Source: Aradus depressus | Lineage: Eukaryota; Arthropoda; Insecta; Hemiptera; Aradidae | Direction of reading: 5' to 3' | NCBI GenBank assembly: GCA_963662175.1 | Contig: OY759225.1 | Location: 15,307,601 to 15,371,600 of the forward strand | DNA: 64,000 nucleotides | Part shown: piece by piece, positions 62,485 through 64,000 of the stretch | Position numbering within the stretch: the first letter of the stretch is position 1 | Layout of the letters: every line of letters starts with the position of its first letter | The notes under the pieces: model-generated | What the model was told of the DNA's origin: nothing | Database searches by the model: none | The model's input: the letters and a program-made list of their open reading frames with translations, nothing else | Program-made: the position numbers and the translations under genes

Positions 62485-64000
62485 CATTCCCTCATGGCCA
62501 AAGAAACTCCAAATGAATGGGCCCTTTGGAAAAGCTCATTTCTGAGTTCGTTTCAACAGAATCTTTTGGAACTAGCGATAAGATGCAATAACTATGTCTA
62601 TCGTGGAGGGACAATGTTGGAGTATTTCTTGGAGAAAGAACGTCTTATTAATCTTGCCTACGGCAGTCTCTCAGATAGGGCCTTTCTCATAATGGTTATG
62701 TTGGGACTACCCGAAGATCTCCAGAGCCAGTTGTCCATCCTGAACATAGAGACAAGGGAGGAACTCCGGGCAGCTCTCGTCAGGCTGAAGCCGGCCGCCG
62801 CTACTTTCCAATCTTTTGGAAGATCTTGGAGCTCTCACGAGAGAAGAAAGAAGCCGAGCGAGATAATAAAAAAAGGAATTAATAATATAGACGGTGATGA
62901 AGGAGTGGATAATGGTATTTATTCAAGATCATGTTTCATTTCTAAGGTACCTCAAATTCGTTTATTGAATCAGGCTTGCACAGACAATAGCGAAAGGAAA
63001 ATTGAAGTTAAACCTGATTTGGTGCCAGATATTCTTCGCTCTTATCATGACGATCCCGACTCAGGAGGTCACGACGGGTTTTGGAAAACATATATCAAGA
63101 TAAGGGACAGGTTTTATTGGCCCCATATGAAAGAAAGTATTTCAAAATACGTCAAAAGTTGTCATGATTGTCAAATTGCAAAATTTAACTTTAAGCACAA
63201 ACCAGACATAATGGTTATTCCGGATACAGCTACAGAGCCTTTCCAGTGCCTGCATTTGCACTTTGCTGAGAGACTGAAGGAAGCCGAATCAAATGGAAAG
63301 ACACAACCATTTATTGCCGCAGTGGATGAATATTCAAGATATGTTAGCGCCAAGGCAATCAAGGAAAGCGCAAATGCTGTAATAAAATTCCTTGAAGAAT
63401 ATCCCCACCTTAGCAAAGTAAAGAAAATAGTTAGTGATAACGGACTACAGTTTGCCTCTGAGGCTTTAAATAAATTCGCCGAAGAGAGACAAATCAGGCT
63501 AGTTGCCACAGCGCTGTATCGTCCTGTTGGAGATGGGTTGGCCGACCGTAAAATAAGTGACATCAAACGGTTCATGTCTCTGTATCCCAACTTTAAAGGA
63601 GGATGGGAAAACTGTTTGGAGGCAGCTGTAAGGCATCTGAATAGATCGTACGCAGCGTGCCTTGGTTGTTCTCCCCAGTTCAAAGCGTTTGGAGTTGAAT
63701 CTATCTTTCCGGCTGACAAAAAGTTTGGAATCTCCGCCGACATGATTCAGAAGAGATCCATCTCCAAGAAAAAGATGAAGAAATGCAAGGAAAATATGAA
63801 GTCCTATTTTGGTAAACATGTTATCCAATGTGCAAATGTTATCCCAAAAATAAAAGAAGAGAACCAAATCCTGGTGCAGGCCGGATATCGAGGGAAGAAT
63901 TCTGTTGTTAAAGGACCTTTCAAAATCAAGAAAGTCATCAGATTGAATGGGTTCCCAAAGACTGTTCTGTATGAGGACGATTTCGGAGCAGGGCAGAAGG
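62485..64000 (+). CDS. Same frame continued: rest of gag, then integrase (runs off the window)
   Basis: No stop for 505 codons to the window edge. Numbering from the gag ATG: residues 215-350 continue the capsid (ALWKSSFLSSFQQN, YFLEKERLINLAYG, LIMVMLGLPEDLQSQL). A short basic link leads into an integrase zinc-binding domain with H402, H410, C440, C443. The core follows: the first catalytic Asp position is His473 (PFQCLHLHFAE), the second is Asp532 in SDNGLQF, and the third is Asp568 in place of Glu (GLADRK); the 35-residue gap between the last two is the standard one. A C-terminal part with GPFKIKKVI follows. Protease, reverse transcriptase and RNase H are absent. Strand transfer activity is not expected. 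It could be a non-autonomous deletion derivative, a copy of a spliced transcript, or a co-opted gene. Confidence 0.75.

Noticed and set aside
63171..63867. Two long minus-strand frames (190 and 122 residues)
   Set aside because: They lie opposite the integrase frame and show no domain.

Overview
The window is AT-rich animal DNA, most likely from an insect, packed with transposable elements. The evidence is spliceosomal intron signals, arthropod-type retrotransposons (R1, Jockey, RTE and other non-LTR fragments), mariner, piggyBac, hAT, pogo-like and Helitron elements, and a Ty3/gypsy element with a tRNA-Ser primer site. Two tRNA-derived SINE families are present. There are no operons, rRNA genes, genuine tRNA genes or CRISPR arrays. 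The species cannot be fixed from sequence alone; a hemipteran-like genome is a guess.

Only two pieces look like host genes. The first is a probable terminal exon of an unrecognised gene at 414-797, set between inverted repeats, with a decayed duplicate of its end at about 26-98. The second is a first coding exon at 19820-19958. It has a good 3' splice site, a start codon, a signal peptide and a strong 5' splice site, and it resembles the N-terminus of insect kainate-type glutamate receptors. No later exon of that gene was seen, so the following 44 kb may be one large intron.

Layout: 1-940 unknown exon and inverted repeats; 947-1685 truncated R1-clade LINE with target-site duplication; 1740-6120 a diverged inverted-repeat element holding SINEs, a LINE tail and a 21-bp minisatellite; 6.4-13.3 kb hAT, LINE, SINE and MITE fragments; 13914-17360 a 70-copy 49-bp satellite with no indels; 17.4-19.2 kb LINE remnant, MITE and 26-bp minisatellite; 19.8 kb receptor exon; 20-33 kb SINEs, mariner, RT fragments and a 929-bp hAT MITE; 33.4-41.9 kb a SINE with a LINE nested in it, two piggyBac-type elements and a hAT; 42.6-49.7 kb pogo-like MITE, LINEs, SINEs and a Helitron end; 50.3-57.5 kb a tandem splice-acceptor-like array, a Jockey fragment inside a palindrome and homopolymer C runs; 59.2-59.9 kb a fold-back element; 61.5-64.0 kb an LTR retrotransposon.

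The most unusual object is the last one. A gag frame is followed in the same frame by an integrase, with no protease or reverse transcriptase between them. Two of the three integrase catalytic residues are replaced, yet the frame stays open for more than 500 codons after a single stop. Second is a set of repeat ends sharing a hammerhead-ribozyme-like core; in one family the second stem shows a compensatory base change. Most coordinates of diverged repeats are good to about 10-20 bp.
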